Shown here: in pieces, positions 28,652-40,175 of the stretch
Layout: each line of letters starts with the position of its first letter
Numbering within the stretch: position 1 is the first letter of the stretch
Origin: Adiantum capillus-veneris
Taxonomy: Eukaryota > Streptophyta > Polypodiopsida > Polypodiales > Pteridaceae
DNA length: 64,000 nucleotides
Assembly (NCBI GenBank): GCA_014529385.2
Contig: CM043947.1
Location: 127,470,891 to 127,534,890, forward strand
Direction: 5' to 3'
The notes under the pieces: generated by a model
What the model was told of the DNA's origin: nothing
Database searches by the model: none
Seen by the model: the letters and a program-made list of their open reading frames with translations, nothing else
Program-made: the position numbers and the translations under genes

Positions 28652-29462
28652 ATGCTAGACAAGGTAGAACAAGTACCAGTAAGGGCTCAAAAGGTGCAGA
28701 GAGGCATATTCAGAGTGCCATTCAGCTTGCTTGCTCAAGAGGACGAGGTGATAGAAGATCTTAAAGAAGAGGTGTCAGTTCTAGAGCCAACAACGAGGCT
28801 GACAGCAAAGGTGCAAGAACCGGCAAGATCAGAAGAGGAGTCCGACAGTTCTCATAGCTCCAACAGCAGTTTGGACACAAATAGCATGTGGGAGACAGAA
28901 TCCATCTCTTCTAGGTACGAAACTTATGATGTTTTTCAAGTAGATGAAGTGGAGAAAGATGTATACGAGTTGCCTACCACCCAGCTAAAGGTCGAAGAGA
29001 AGTATAGTGTTGCACCTTGTGTGAACCAGCCAGTCGAGCTACCTTGTGTCCCGTGATGGTGAGTCCCTATTGGAGGAAGAGGTATGGTTTGATTGTGCAT
29101 CCGACTTAATTGAAGAGCAGGTTTTTGAGGATGACTTGCAGGAACTAGGAACAGAAGCAGTGGTAGGTCAAGTTAATTTGTCTATGCAGGGGGTGGGGCA
29201 ACTTTGCTTTGGTGGGCATGTCGAGGTGCACTTTGATGTTTCGGAGTTTGTGTGTGGCCATGGAGAGCTAGCTCCGGCACATGACTCTATGGAAACTGAT
29301 ACATGTGCAGCCTATAAGAGTGAGGCTCCATGCTACGAGGAAGGTGCCGCCAACCTTGCAGGTGATGAGGTATTTGAACAGGTTGAAGCTCTAGCAAGTC
29401 ATACGACTGAGTATGAAAAGTTGGCCTTGGAGCCATTTACAGAGGGTTTGGATACAGGTTAG
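28652..29462 (+). CDS. Unidentified acidic ORFs, overlapping at 29046-29056
   Basis: Two ORFs (134 and 138 residues) overlap by 11 bases in different frames. Both are rich in Glu, Asp and Ser (SEEESDSSHSSNSSLD; VEKDVYELPTTQLKVEEK). There is no motif I recognise. They lie between a LINE tail and a probable LTR-element 3' end at 30030, so they may be part of a retroelement's 3' coding region, but that is only positional. Confidence 0.35.
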
Positions 29463-29638
29463 CAAGGCAAACATATTTGCTTGGTTATGCAACAAGTGGA
29501 AGCAAATGGCAAGGCATTGAAGCTATGTGTTGTGTTGTTGATAGCTATGTTGTTCCAGGTTGCTTTGCAAGGTGTACTATGTAGGTTTCACTGATCATGT
29601 GATAAAGATGATCATATGGAGGGTTCTCTAGCGATGAC
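29463..29638 (+). other. Unassigned spacer
   Basis: Short stretch between two unknown ORFs; no motif seen. Confidence 0.4.
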
Positions 29639-29905
29639 ATGATAGCGGCTTATGGTACCGGTGCTTCAAGTGTTCGAAAGTATGCTTATGGTTGGCAGAA
29701 AGGCTTGTGGATACAGGGTGACGAAGCTCCGTGCTATAAAGAGCTGGAAGGGTGGCGTGTCTATTGGCCTACAAGTGCAAAGGAAGGCTTGAAGATGCAT
29801 GCTTTACAGGTGGATGGCCACGGCCATTGTTTTGTTTTTGATCCAGGTGGACTCTATGCCATGCTTGGGGAAGCTTTGAGCTTTCCATTCGATCCTGGAG
29901 GATGA
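29639..29905 (+). CDS. Unidentified ORF, 88 residues
   Basis: It reads YGWQKGLWIQGDEAPCYKEL and later HGHCFVFDPGGLYAML. The protein looks structured but I cannot assign a family. It may belong with the acidic ORFs upstream. Confidence 0.3.
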   Translation: MIAAYGTGASSVRKYAYGWQKGLWIQGDEAPCYKELEGWRVYWPTSAKEGLKMHALQVDGHGHCFVFDPGGLYAMLGEALSFPFDPGG

Positions 29906-30029
29906 TACAGCAGACACTCTTCTCTCTATATCTATCCTATCTGTATAGCCACTATTCCTTATGCAGTCTATATATCTATGTTATATCATTCTCTCTATAA
30001 ATACCTATTTTACCTAAATAATACTGTTG

Positions 30030-30062
30030 TTGAGCATGAATGCTCAACGAGGGGGTGGGCAA
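30030..30062 (+). promoter_or_regulatory. Perfect 8-bp inverted repeat followed by polypurine-like tract
   Basis: TTGAGCAT-GA-ATGCTCAA is immediately followed by CGAGGGGGTGGGCAA and then TGATGG, which resembles a polypurine tract and LTR start. The stem has no mismatch. Confidence 0.55.
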
Positions 30063-30600
30063 TGATGGTGCAGCCAGATTTGGTCGACCCAAGGGAGGAG
30101 CCAATAGCAGGTGTGTGGAAATCAGTAGCATGATGGGGGAATGCTTGAACAGGTGCTAGATGTAGATTGCGGCAAATGTGATTGGGATGTGTATGCCAGA
30201 TGTGGCTCTTAATTGGTCAAACGCAATTCCGAAGCTTTGCCAAAAAGGGTGAGTGGGTATCGTCAAGTGGTGTGGTGGCACCATGGTGTATGCAGAGCGG
30301 GTGCTCAAGCTGGGCGAGTTCAAAGCTTTTTGCGAGCTTGAAGGTCGTTATTTGTCAACTCTTCCATTTGGTGACATAGCAATCATACCACTCTCGATGT
30401 GGTGCTTTTGGTCAGAGATCTAGTGTGCAAAGAACTATAGCCGATTGTTGGCCAACGATCATGGACAGTACAAGAGGAGTTTTTTTTACGGGCATCATGT
30501 GGTGTGAGATCGGCGGGCGAGCATTGCCATAGGAAGCTGAGCAGCAGTTCTTTTAATATCATCCATTCAAGTCGACCATGGCGGACGTGTGTAACAAGGC
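30063..30600 (+). repeat. Possible LTR following the polypurine-like tract
   Basis: The stretch starts TGATGGTGCAGCC after the tract. I found no second copy in the window, so the LTR call rests only on the tract; the right edge is unknown. Confidence 0.3.
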
Positions 30601-31535
30601 CAAGTTTGAGGGTTTTTTTTGGCTAAAAAACCTTTTAAAAAATGAATACAGGGTGGCGCTACTGCAGTACACTGCAGATTCCATGGGGTGGCGACGCCAT
30701 GTGGATGGAGAAGAGCACGTGCCAAAAACTGAGAGCCGGATGTATGGTTGGTGCATGAGCAGAGCAGGGGTAGAGAGCGGGCCTGAGAGAGGGTGACCAT
30801 ATTGAAGGGCAGCCCATTACGTGGAGGGGAGGAAGGCCGAGAGAGGAAGGGTGCAGAGCCGCCAAGACTTGGAGAGCATAGCATGGCATTGAAGGGCCAT
30901 GATCGAGGGCGGCTGCAGGAGACGAAGCAAGATGTAACATCTCTTGCATCATCTCTACTTGAGACATCGTCATCCTCCATTACCAAAGTCCCACCCCGGC
31001 TCGCTTCATGTCAAAACTCACACCTTGCTCGAATAACATATTCTCCTTCAGTCGAAGCCCGACATCAAAAGCACTGTGGAAACGTCAACTAATGACATGA
31101 CAACTCGGTGAACATCACTGCTAAAGCCGCCAAGGCTGATGCTAAATATGTTCGCCCTGCCCTTTTGTAGGTGTTCTCCTTCTTCACCGATCGCTCTATC
31201 CAATTAATGTGGATCGCCCTTTTAAAGCTGAGATTGCTTTTGCGTGGGGATGATCTCATGATGATGTGGCAGTTGGATCAAACAGAGCCTCAAAGTCTTC
31301 TAAGTGGGTCACCCAGCTCTATAATCCTCCTTTCGATTGCTCCGCTGCAGACCCCGCACCCACTTCTCTGCTCTCCCATGCCTCCAGCAGCTTCTTGCGA
31401 TGCTTGCTCTCGTCTTCTCACCACGCTGCAAGCTGGCCTTCTTGAACTTCTGCAGAAGCCCTCATCAAAAGCTTTCTCAATGGCGATGATGATTCCCCTT
31501 TGTGGAGCTCCTGCAAACTGGCCACCCCGTCGGCC
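30601..31535. other. Unassigned stretch, left flank of Copia C insertion
   Basis: ORFs exist on both strands without recognisable motifs. The sequence resumes at 37134 beyond Copia C. Confidence 0.4.
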
Positions 31536-31540
31536 TTGTT

Positions 31541-31841
31541 TGATGAGCGCGCGGCGGTGTGTGCAAGTGATAAAGCACGCGAGGAAGTGCAGTGTGTGTG
31601 CAGGGAGAGGTGGCGAAAGCCAGCAGGAAGCAGGAAGCAGGCAGAACGATAGAGGAGAGAGAGAGAGCGCACGATATTTTGCAAGGGAATAAGTGAGTGA
31701 GTTGTTAAAACTCACATTCCCTTTATTATTTGTATAGAACCAATTTATAAGTTAGTGGCCAAGTTCAATGTGAACTTGGCCAAAGGTTAGTAACCTTTAA
31801 AATATACATTTAAGGGGGCCATTTGGGCCTTTAACCCAACA
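31541..31841 (-). repeat. 3' LTR of Copia C
   Basis: The 301-bp LTR matches 36837-37128. A perfect 11-bp stem (GGCCAAGTTCA / TGAACTTGGCC, 31757-31781) lies about 60 bases from its 5' edge. Confidence 0.96.
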
Positions 31842-31857
31842 ACCTCCCACTTAAAGG
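31842..31857 (-). promoter_or_regulatory. Polypurine tract of Copia C
   Basis: The minus strand reads CCTTTAAGTGGGAGGT directly before the 3' LTR. Confidence 0.88.
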
Positions 31858-31876
31858 CATAAATGGCGCCTTTAAG

Positions 31877-32524
31877 CTACGTGACTCCCACCATCTCTAT
31901 GCATAGATGATGGTGTGCTTTGGGTAAGCACTTAGTAAGAGCATCTGCTCGATTTTGTGATGTATGGACCTTAACCAATGTAATAAGGCCATTCTCAAGC
32001 ACTTCTCGTATGAAGTGATACCGCACATCAAAATGCTTTGTGCGTGCATGAAACATGGCATTCTTTGCCAGACATATGGCACTCTGGCTATCACAACCAA
32101 GCGTAGGTGCCTTGGCAGGCAAGCCAAACTCACTGCATAGGCGTGCTAACCAAATAGCTTCTTTGGAAGCCTCAATGACTGAAATATATTCAGCCTCTGT
32201 CGTAGACAATGCAACAATCTTTTGCAATCTAGAACACCATGAAACAGCATCTTCCGCAAAAGTAAATACATAGCCACTTGTGGATTTCCGAGTATCCACA
32301 TCACCAGCCATGTCAGAGTCACAAAATCCCTTCAACTCCATTGGTCCTTTACCATAGCAGAGGCATTTGTTTTTAGTCCCTTTCAAGTACCTCATAATAG
32401 ACTTCACTGCATCCCAATGCAATCTGCCTGGATTAGCCATAAATCGACTCACAACTCCCACTGCATGGGCTATGTCAAGCCTAGTAGCAACCATAGCATA
32501 CATAAGTGAACCACAAGCTGAAGC
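31877..32524 (-). pseudogene. Copia C RNase H
   Basis: The ORF covers YAMVATRLDIAHAVGVVSRF, the RNase H acids in GFCDSDMAGD, STTEAEYISV and LGCDSQSAICLAKN, and the end RADALTKCLP. All four catalytic acids are visible. It is continuous with RT (next entry) except for a single TAG at 32525-32527. Confidence 0.92.
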
Positions 32525-33550
32525 CTAAGGCACACTTTGCATGTCATTGGCTTCTTCCTTTGACTTGGGACAATCATCCTTGGAGATCTTGACATATGGC
32601 TGTAATGGCACACCAAGAGGCTTTGCTTCAGCCATGTTAAATCTGTCCAGCACCTTTTCAATGTACTTTTCTTGCGACAAATACAATAGGCGCTTGTCTC
32701 TTTGCCTTGTAACACGCACTCCAAGTATATGTTCAGCTGCCCCAAGGTCTTTCATTGAAAATGCAGATTTCAGCTGCCCTTTAAGAGCATCAACAGTGCT
32801 TCTTTTCTTTGCAACTATCAACATATCATCAACATAGAGCACAAGAATGATAGGGCTTCCATCCTCATCACGTTTGGTATACAAACAATGGTCTGCATGG
32901 CTTCTTTTGTAACCATGTTTAAGCATGAAGCAATCAAACTTCTTGTACCACTGTCTACATGATTGTTTCAGCCCATACAAGCTTCTATTGAGCATACATA
33001 CCATGTGTTCCTTGCCAGGAATAACAAAACCCTCGGGTTGCTTCATGTAAAGCTCTTCTTCCACATCACCATGCAAGAAAGCGGTATGTACATCAATTTG
33101 GTCCATTTCCAAATCAACAGCAGCCACTATGGCAAACAATACGCGCAAAGTGGTCATCTTCACAACAAGAGAGAACACTTCCTGAAAGTCTATGCCCTTG
33201 GTTTGAACATATCCCTTTGCAACAAGCCTTGCCTTATACTTGGGTTTTGCATCAACAATCTTGATTTTATACACCCATTTGTTAGGAATAGCCTTCCTTC
33301 CTTTGGACAATTCAACCAAATCCCAAGTATGATTAGCATGCAAAGCTTTAATCTCTTCCTGCATAGCAAGCTCCCACTTGTCGCTGTGCTCACATGTCTT
33401 TGCCTCTTTATACGTAAGAGGCTCTCCCTCATCTGTCAACATAATGTAATGCAAAGAGGGATCATATCTGCTCACAGGCCGTCTTTGATGAGTAGACCGC
33501 TTCACCCAATGATCCACATTATCCGGCAATGGGTTTACATCAGGTGGCAT
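32525..33550 (-). pseudogene. Copia C reverse transcriptase
   Basis: The 341-residue ORF has the Copia RT motifs WVYKIKIV, YKARLVAKGYVQTKGIDF, QIDVHTAFLHGDVEEELYM, RSLYGLKQSCRQWY and the catalytic ILVLYVDDMLIVA (YVDD). It ends at a TAG within the RT-RNase H junction (QSVP*ASACGSL), where relatives have an aromatic residue. The catalytic region is intact. Confidence 0.95.
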
Positions 33551-34530
33551 GATAAAATCATCAACAATGGGCTGCTATACATCATTTTCAGCACCATTTT
33601 CAGCATTGTTTCTTGGCTGCAAATGCCCTTCAGGAGACAGAATTTGTTGTCCAACATCATCTGGCTCAAACACCACTGAATCATCTACATTTTCAGCCAT
33701 TTGTGGTGCATCCTGAGGGTCAAAAATAGGCCTAACAGGTGGTTGGTCATGCTGAAATTTCACCCTTTTATGGTCATGCTTTGAAGCACAATTGTTTTGA
33801 AGCAGCCTTGCCTCATTAAAAACAACATCCCGGCAGCGTACAACCCTTTTGAGTTGAGGTAACCAAATACTGTAGCCCATTTCGCCTTCTTCATCATATC
33901 CCATGACTCTTCGCCTTTAATGGACTTCGCATCTAGTTTACTCCTCAACTCAGGTCTAATATGCACAAAGCTTCGCAACCAAAAATGCGTAAGTGATCAT
34001 ATGAAGCAGGTTTGCCAGACCAAACCTCTTCAAGGATGTCACCTTTCAAAGACATGTGAGGGGATCGATTGCATATATGCACTGCAGTTTTCAAAGCTTC
34101 TCCCCAAAATCCATGAGAGAGATTAGTTGTGGACAGCATGCATCTCACCCTCTGACAAAGTGTCCTATTGAATCTTTCAGCCACACCATTAGAAGAGGGG
34201 CTGTATGGCACAGTAAGCTCCCTCTTAATGCTCAAATTTTCACAAAATTTGTTAAATTCAGCACTTGTGAATTCCCCCCATTATCCGTACGCAAGCATTT
34301 TAGCTTTGTACCTGTTTGGGTGGTCACAAATGCATGAAATCTCTTAAACGCAGCAAAGGCTTCATCCTTAGATTTAAGCAAATAAACCCAAATTGTCCTA
34401 GAATGATCATCAACAAAGGAGACAAAATAACATGCACCACCCATAGACTTAGTAGGCATGCTACATACGCAGAATGTACAAGATCAAGCACACAAGATTT
34501 ACGAGAGACACCAAAGTAATAAGAACGCTT
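33551..34530 (-). pseudogene. Copia C integrase
   Basis: Segments in shifting frames give CYFVSFVDDHSRTIWVYLL, CLRTDNGG (second Asp), VPYSPSSNGVAERFNRTL (third acid) and GFWGEALKTAVHICNRSP, then RVVRCRDVVFNEARL of the C-terminal part. At least three frameshifts break it. The three catalytic acids can still be traced. Confidence 0.88.
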
Positions 34531-35045
34531 TACTTGCTTTCCATATTGACATTCATTACAAAGTCAAGCTTTGTGCCTTTAGCATCAAGCTTGTTCAAAG
34601 TACAAAGCTTAGAAAGGCCCTTTTGGCTCATATGGCCAAGCCTCTTGTGCCACAACTCCATGTGAGAGTTAATTTCAGCCAATACAATAAACTTGCCCAA
34701 CACGGCCTTTCCATGCATGCAGTAAAGTGTCCCTTTCTTTGTGCCCTTTACAATCAGCCTTGAGCCTTTAGTCATTTTCCATGATCCTCTCTCAAACAAG
34801 ATGCTGTAACCATGCATATCCATCTGACCAACACAAAGCAGACTCTTCTTGATTCCCGGCACATATCTAACATCATGCAAGACAAGCTCATTTGTGTCAT
34901 CTATGCAGAGATGCACAGTGCCAATACCCTCAACAAAACATGCATGATTGTTTCCAAGGTATACATGGCAACGCTTGCCTGCATCAAAAGTAGAGAAACA
35001 CTCCTTGATAGGAGTCACATGAAATGAAGCACCGGAATCAACAAT
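34531..35045 (-). pseudogene. Copia C protease and pre-integrase zinc region
   Basis: In a frame offset from gag the sequence reads TWIVDSGASFHVTPIKECF, an intact DSG protease start, then LVLHDVRYVPGIKKSLL and MELWHKRLGHMSQKGLSKL, the pre-integrase segment. A frameshift near 34560 ends the ORF. The gag-to-protease frame change near 35040 is probably an indel, since Copia gag and pol are normally one frame. Confidence 0.9.
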
Positions 35046-36071
35046 CCAAGTCTACAGTCAACAAAGCATCAATAAGATCACTCTTGGTGATCTGCATGTC
35101 CTGTGAATGAACATTTAGAGAGGCATCAATGTCATAAGCATCATCATCTGACAAAGTGGCACACAAGATGTCCTCTACATCTGACAGCTCCTCAATCACA
35201 ACACTAGAAGCCACATTGGCCTTCTCTTTGTCCTTTGAGCTATCCTGTGCATCTGCCTTGACTTCCTTCTTCTCTTTCTTTTTGTCTCCGCCATTCTTTT
35301 TCCGTTCTACCTCAGCTTTATAGTACCTGCAATCGGGTTTCTTGTGACCTTTCCTGCCACACTGATAGCAAGTCACATCACCCTTGCCTTTGCTGGCATT
35401 TCCCCTTTCGTTACTCTTACTCTTACTCCTTTGTGCATAAGCATTCTTCTTTTCTGTCCTGCCTCTAACCATGTTGGCAGAGCTGTCTCCCTCTCCGCTT
35501 GCTTTCCTCCTGATTTCCTCATTCAAGATAGAACCCCTAACACCATCAAAGGTCAAATTGGGGTTATTGGACAATGAAACCACCAAAGCTTCCCATGACT
35601 CAGGTAAGGTCATAAGCAAGAAGATAGCTTTCAGCTTATCATCAAAAGGGGGCAAGCCTGAATCCTGTAACTGCGACAAAGTACCTGCGAACAACGACAA
35701 GTGCTCTGCAGCGCTCTTGGACTCATCCAGTTGCATGCCAACAAGTTTTCCCATCAAATGCACTTGGTTGACAGGCGTTGTATTTTCATACATTCCCTTT
35801 AACTTCTCCCACACATCAAACGCAGTTGTGAGACCCTTCACATCAATGACTGTCTCATCGGTCATGGCCATTTTAATGTATGTAACAGCCTTCCTGTTTA
35901 GGCTAACCCATGCTTCATCCGTCATATTCTGTGGCTTTACCTGTTCAAGTGCCCCTTCACAATCCTTAAGAAATAGGATTCCCTTAATCCTATCTTTCCA
36001 AAGGTCGAAGCCTGTTCCATCGAACCTCTAATCTTGAAGAGATTCTTCACATCCGAAGAAGATGAGGCCAT
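35046..36071 (-). pseudogene. Copia C gag
   Basis: The start is probably the ATG at 36071 (MASSSSDVKNLF). A frameshift near 36030 leads into GFDLWKDRIKGILF, and the 295-residue ORF at 35038-35925 follows, with WEKLKGMYENTT, LPESWEALVVSL and a zinc knuckle CYQCGRKGHKKPDC at 35329-35370, then a Lys/Glu-rich tail. This is the UBN2-type gag of plant Copia elements. Confidence 0.92.
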
Positions 36072-36822
36072 AGTTGCACGAATAAGAGGGCTAATACGCT
36101 GAATTTTTGGGCAAAATGCGCAAAAACCGGAGTATAGCCTCACAGAGATGTGCACTACAGCTCCAAATGGTCACAGGAGCAATTTGGGACAAAATAGATC
36201 GATTTAGGCACAAAAATCAATTTCTGAAATTTATGCGCAGGAAATTTCAGCGAGCGAATTTGTGCTCAAAAACAACAAATTTAGTTGTTTGTAGCCTCAC
36301 AGAACATACATAAGGCTAATACACAGCCTTTAGAAGCATGTAAGAGCAAAAGCCCCAATTTGTAGCATCAAAATTGCATGAAATTGAGCCACAAATGGTC
36401 ATACATAGCCAAAATTTGTCAAACGTGCGTAAATTGCATCAATTTGCACTTTCCCCAATGTAGTCGCATCATAAAAACACTTGCAAAAACCTGCGTAAAT
36501 CTGAAATTTGCTGAAAACACCCGTTTTAGGACCTGTTTTTCGGCAATTTCAGTGTTTTTGGGTAGCGGGGACTTAGCAAGAGTGTTCCCACACCTTAATA
36601 CATCATTTGCAAAACCTGTATTTTGTTGTCATAACCTGTAATTTGCTGATTTTGACCTAATTTCAGCCTGTTTTAGGTCAATTTCACTTGCCGGGAGCTC
36701 TCTAGTGACCGGGGACGAATCCTTTGGCGATGAAATTGCAAAATCTCGCGTGAAAGTTGACCTCCTTGGCTGAAAATCAGTGTTTGCAGGTTTGGGAGCA
36801 AACCCTAATTGGGCTCTGATAC
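36072..36822 (-). other. Leader of Copia C
   Basis: The 5' untranslated leader shows no ORF. Confidence 0.6.
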
Positions 36823-36834
36823 AAGTTGATGAGC
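36823..36834 (-). promoter_or_regulatory. Primer-binding site of Copia C
   Basis: The minus strand reads TTGTATCAGAGC, one base different from the initiator tRNA-Met complement used by the other elements here. Confidence 0.8.
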
Positions 36835-36836
36835 GC

Positions 36837-37128
36837 GCGGCGGTGTGTGCAAGTGATAGAGCACGCGAGGAAGTGCAGTGTGTGCAAGGAGAGGTGGCGA
36901 AAGCCAGCAAGAAGCAGGGCGCTAGCAGAACGATAGAGGAGAGAGAGAGAGAGAGCGCACGATATTTTGCAGGGGAATAAGTGAGTGAGTTGTTAAAACT
37001 CACATTCCCTTTATTATTTGTATAGGACCAATTTATAAGTTAGTGGCCAAGTCAATGTGAACTTGGCCAAAGGTTAGTAACCTTTAAAATATACATTAAA
37101 GGGAGCCATTTGGGCCTTTAACCCAACA
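36837..37128 (-). repeat. 5' LTR of Copia C
   Basis: The 292-bp LTR carries the hairpin at 37045-37068 with one base deleted from the left arm relative to the 3' LTR. Confidence 0.96.
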
Positions 37129-37133
37129 TTGTT

Positions 37134-38040
37134 CTCCTGCCCCTTTTGGCCACAGCGGCTCTCTTCTTCGCGCTGTGCTACATACCGCCCTGAACATTTT
37201 TCCTCGTTTTCTTTTAAAGCTATCAACTGCCCTTAAAATAACTGACTCCCCAATATTTTAAGCGGCCATTCACATTGCCTTAGTGGCGGTCATTGCTCAA
37301 ACTCCCAACAAATTTGATTTTCATCTTATCCATGACAGCGTTGATCACTTCCATAATAACCAAAGCATTGCGACATACCTCACTTTTCTCCCACAACCAT
37401 ACAAAAAACACCAGATGATCAAAGCCTCCTCTCGCATATCAACCAAAGAATTACTAAACACAATTGTCAAGGTGCAGGCATAGGGAAATTTATTTGAGAA
37501 CGACCTTCCCTCCCAATCTGTTAAGCATATACCACAATCGATGTGCTCCAAGCAACAACATCGTGAATATGAAGCTCCTCAAGAAGTTTTGAGCTTTCAT
37601 GAGCTCTCCTCCTTTGGCTTGTATACCGACCAAGCATTGCTAAGTACAACACTCGATACACATATCTACCAAAGCATTGGTAACCAAATATATTAACATT
37701 ACCGAGCATCTCCCCCTAAGCTTTCTTACTCCAAAATCAATAGCCAATGCATTATAAAATACAATTGCCTTGCCTTATTGGTCATGATTGCATAATCAAT
37801 GAGCTCCAAATAACACCATCCTAAGCAATAAAGTCCTCAAATCATGAAGTTCACTGCTTTTCGCATACTTATCTGTCATCAACGGTACTCCAGAACACCG
37901 CTTAAAAAACCCAACATGCTTTTGTCAACAAACTTTTAAAAAAAACATATGAATCCTGTGCTTTTTTCCTAGTGAACGCGAAGCATCACGACACCGCAAT
38001 GGATTAGGAGATCAGCACCTACATTCACTTACGGTCAGGA
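37134..38040. other. Unassigned stretch, right flank of Copia C
   Basis: Mostly AT-rich with no recognisable ORF. It continues the sequence interrupted at 31540. Confidence 0.45.
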
Positions 38041-38294
38041 GACTATGGAATACACAGATGCATACACTTATCTTGGGGTAGTCTTCATTGGGCCCTTTGA
38101 AGATAGCAGCAAACTAGACTAACCAGAGCGTATGCGGCCTTATGTCTTCAGCATGGACAGCTTGCCTCCCTTCCAGTACTCCCTTGATGCACCATCCTTG
38201 TCTCTTACACGGATGGAGATTACTAGACTCATTCGCCAGGGACAGACCCGATTGGACACCAGGAGGACATGGATAGAGCCAACACAAGAGTTGG
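38041..38294 (+). pseudogene. LINE copy 3, left part
   Basis: EYTDAYTYLGVVF starts the same RT-thumb segment as copy 2. After a deletion it continues with SLTRMEITRLIRQGQTRLD and RRTWIEPTQEL, where the gag-protease element interrupts it at a GTTGG duplication. Confidence 0.8.
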
Positions 38295-38368
38295 TGTCAC
38301 AAGACGGGCTCCACGTGCCGATAGAAAAGAGCAAACTGAACAGACTTTTAGCACTTCAATAACAACTG

Positions 38369-38407
<39 letters not shown>

Positions 38408-38993
38408 GACACGCGACACGGAGTGGCGGAATTCCACCCGAGAGAGTATTGGCCCCAAACCTTGGCGCCCCTTTCGGTATTTCTTTATATTGCATCAACA
38501 CAGTACAAGCCGGTACTCCAAACTCTGCACCTTCTCCAAGAAGCATGCCAAAGAATGAGCCCATGGCCTCATATTTAAAGGCCCTAGGCTCCAAAAGCAC
38601 ATGAAAAGCATTCAAACTCAAAAGCATCTGGTCCAAAAGCAATGCCCAAAATCTGCCAGCGCGTTTTGCGAAAATCCATACAATTGCCACCTCAGCACTC
38701 TCAGCATGTCTTGCGGAAATCTGCCACGTTAGCACTGTCAGTGGAATTTTAGGCATGTCCGTACTGTCATAGAAATGATATTTTATGATTTATTACAGTT
38801 GACAGGTGGAAAAGACTAGACCCAGCTTTGCCTATGCAAATGTACTGTCACTTGGGCCCCATCGGATGGGGTCCCATAAGTTGGTAGGACTTCTTCTTCT
38901 GTTGCTTGTTCTTCTTAGGGTTTAGGCCCCTCAGCCGTGATCTGAAGGTTGGCTCTGCTCTTCAGTGTTTGGACATGTCAACAGTTTGTGACA
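38295..38993 (-). repeat. 3' LTR of TR-GAG-like copy 2
   Basis: The LTR starts (minus strand) TGTCACAAACTGTTGACATG and ends CTTGTGACA. A (GA)17 run is at 38373-38406 and the promoter block at 38455-38485. Confidence 0.95.
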
Positions 38994-39010
38994 TCCCCCC
39001 TTCTTGAAAG
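38994..39010 (-). promoter_or_regulatory. Polypurine tract of TR-GAG-like copy 2
   Basis: The minus strand reads TTTCAAGAAGGGGGGA directly before the 3' LTR. Confidence 0.9.
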
Positions 39011-39426
39011 AGAGTAATCGTCCGCGATTACAGCATATCTGCAAAACAACTCAAGTTAGCACAAAATCCGAGGGTCATTCCGAGGGACACTCAATTTGCT
39101 TTTTTTTTAAGGAGTTGGCTTCTCCTTTCGTCCAATTAGGAACTCTTAATATGCTGGCATACTAAAATTAGCCATCACACCCAGACCGCATTGATCTTCC
39201 ACAGGTGTCTTGATGCACTAAAATTACATACCCAAGCATCCAATTAGGAATATTCAGTAGTTGGCACATCACTATGCAACACAAATGCTTACATATGCAT
39301 GCTACAAGACACAACAAACAGCGTCGTTGAGCACTTCCCCGAGACAAACAGTCTGCAGTATGAAGCTACTCAACGACTACCTCGTCACTCTCCCCACAAA
39401 TAACCTAAAAAGGTTCGGGCCATGAG

Positions 39427-39645
39427 CTCAGAGGACTGTACAACCAAACGCTCCCCAGACCGCAGTCTCCATCGCTTGGAGGTTCAAGCATACAACCAAA
39501 CACTCCCCAGGCATCAGCCTGGGTTGTTTGGCGGTTTTCTAGCATACAACGGAGCGCTCCCCAGACATCGGCCTGCGTCGTTCCGAGGTTTTCAAACATA
39601 CAACGAAACGCTCCCCAGGCATCGGCTTGCGTCGTTCCGAAGTTC
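39427..39645 (-). repeat. Tandem repeat, about four 52-bp units
   Basis: Units contain CTCCCCAG(A/G)C(A/C)TCGGCCTGCGTCG in plus orientation and match the array at 3668-3822 in the sister element. Confidence 0.88.
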
Positions 39646-39842
39646 AAACAATACCAAAACAGTATTTCTCACTTCTCCACCCGGGAGTAAAATCACCAAC
39701 CATTGAAACCAATATTAAAACCAGAGTCAAACAATTCAAATCAGCACCAAGACAGATTTAAAGCAGATAGCATCCATTTCAAACAATACTTTCTCAAACA
39801 ATGTCCAAAAGTATCTAACTAGAAAACAACTAGAGAGGTCAT
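39646..39842 (-). other. Non-coding interior of TR-GAG-like copy 2
   Basis: GTTTGA-rich spacer matching about 3430-3660 of copy 1; no ORF. Confidence 0.5.
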
Positions 39843-40175
39843 TCAAGGCTTTGTTCGGACAATTGGCTTGCCCTTCTGCATCATGGTGACGTTTTGGTTC
39901 CGAACCTGGAGACTTGCATCATTCTTATCATGCCAGGGCATGCCCAAGAGAACGTCGCAATTGCCCAACTTCATAATGTGGAAATCGGCTTTTCCATGAT
40001 AATCTTGTATAGTCACTGGAAGAGCACGCAATGAGCGGTACCACTTTCTGAGTTTGCCTCGTGGCTAGCTCAACTTCAATTTCTCCACCCTCTGCATCAT
40101 AATCAAAGTGCATATGCTTCAAGAATTCTGGATGGATGAAGTTCTCCATAGCTCCGGGGTCAAAGAAAATAAGGG
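39843..40175 (-). pseudogene. Protease-like segment of TR-GAG-like copy 2
   Basis: The sequence ALIFFDPGAMENFIHPEFL (about 40119-40175) carries DPG where the aspartic protease has DTG or DSG. After a frameshift near 40030, GNCDVLLGMPWHDKND gives the second family motif. The enzyme is likely inactive as it stands. Confidence 0.75.

Larger units (their letters stand above)
31541..37128 (-). mobile_element. Ty1/Copia element C, near full length
   Basis: LTRs at 31541-31841 and 36837-37128 start TGTTGGGTTAAAGG and end CATCA on the minus strand. Perfect TTGTT target duplications flank it (31536-31540, 37129-37133). The order is primer site, gag, protease, integrase, RT, RNase H, polypurine tract, as in Copia elements. 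The coding frame is broken by frameshifts in gag, protease and integrase and one stop between RT and RNase H, so decay is moderate. Confidence 0.96.

Noticed and set aside
30567-30986. 139-residue minus-strand ORF
   Set aside because: No motif, and overlapping ORFs on the other strand are equally open; not enough to call a gene.
35038-35046. Programmed frameshift between Copia C gag and protease
   Set aside because: A stop lies directly upstream in the protease frame and Copia elements normally use one frame; a simple indel is more likely.
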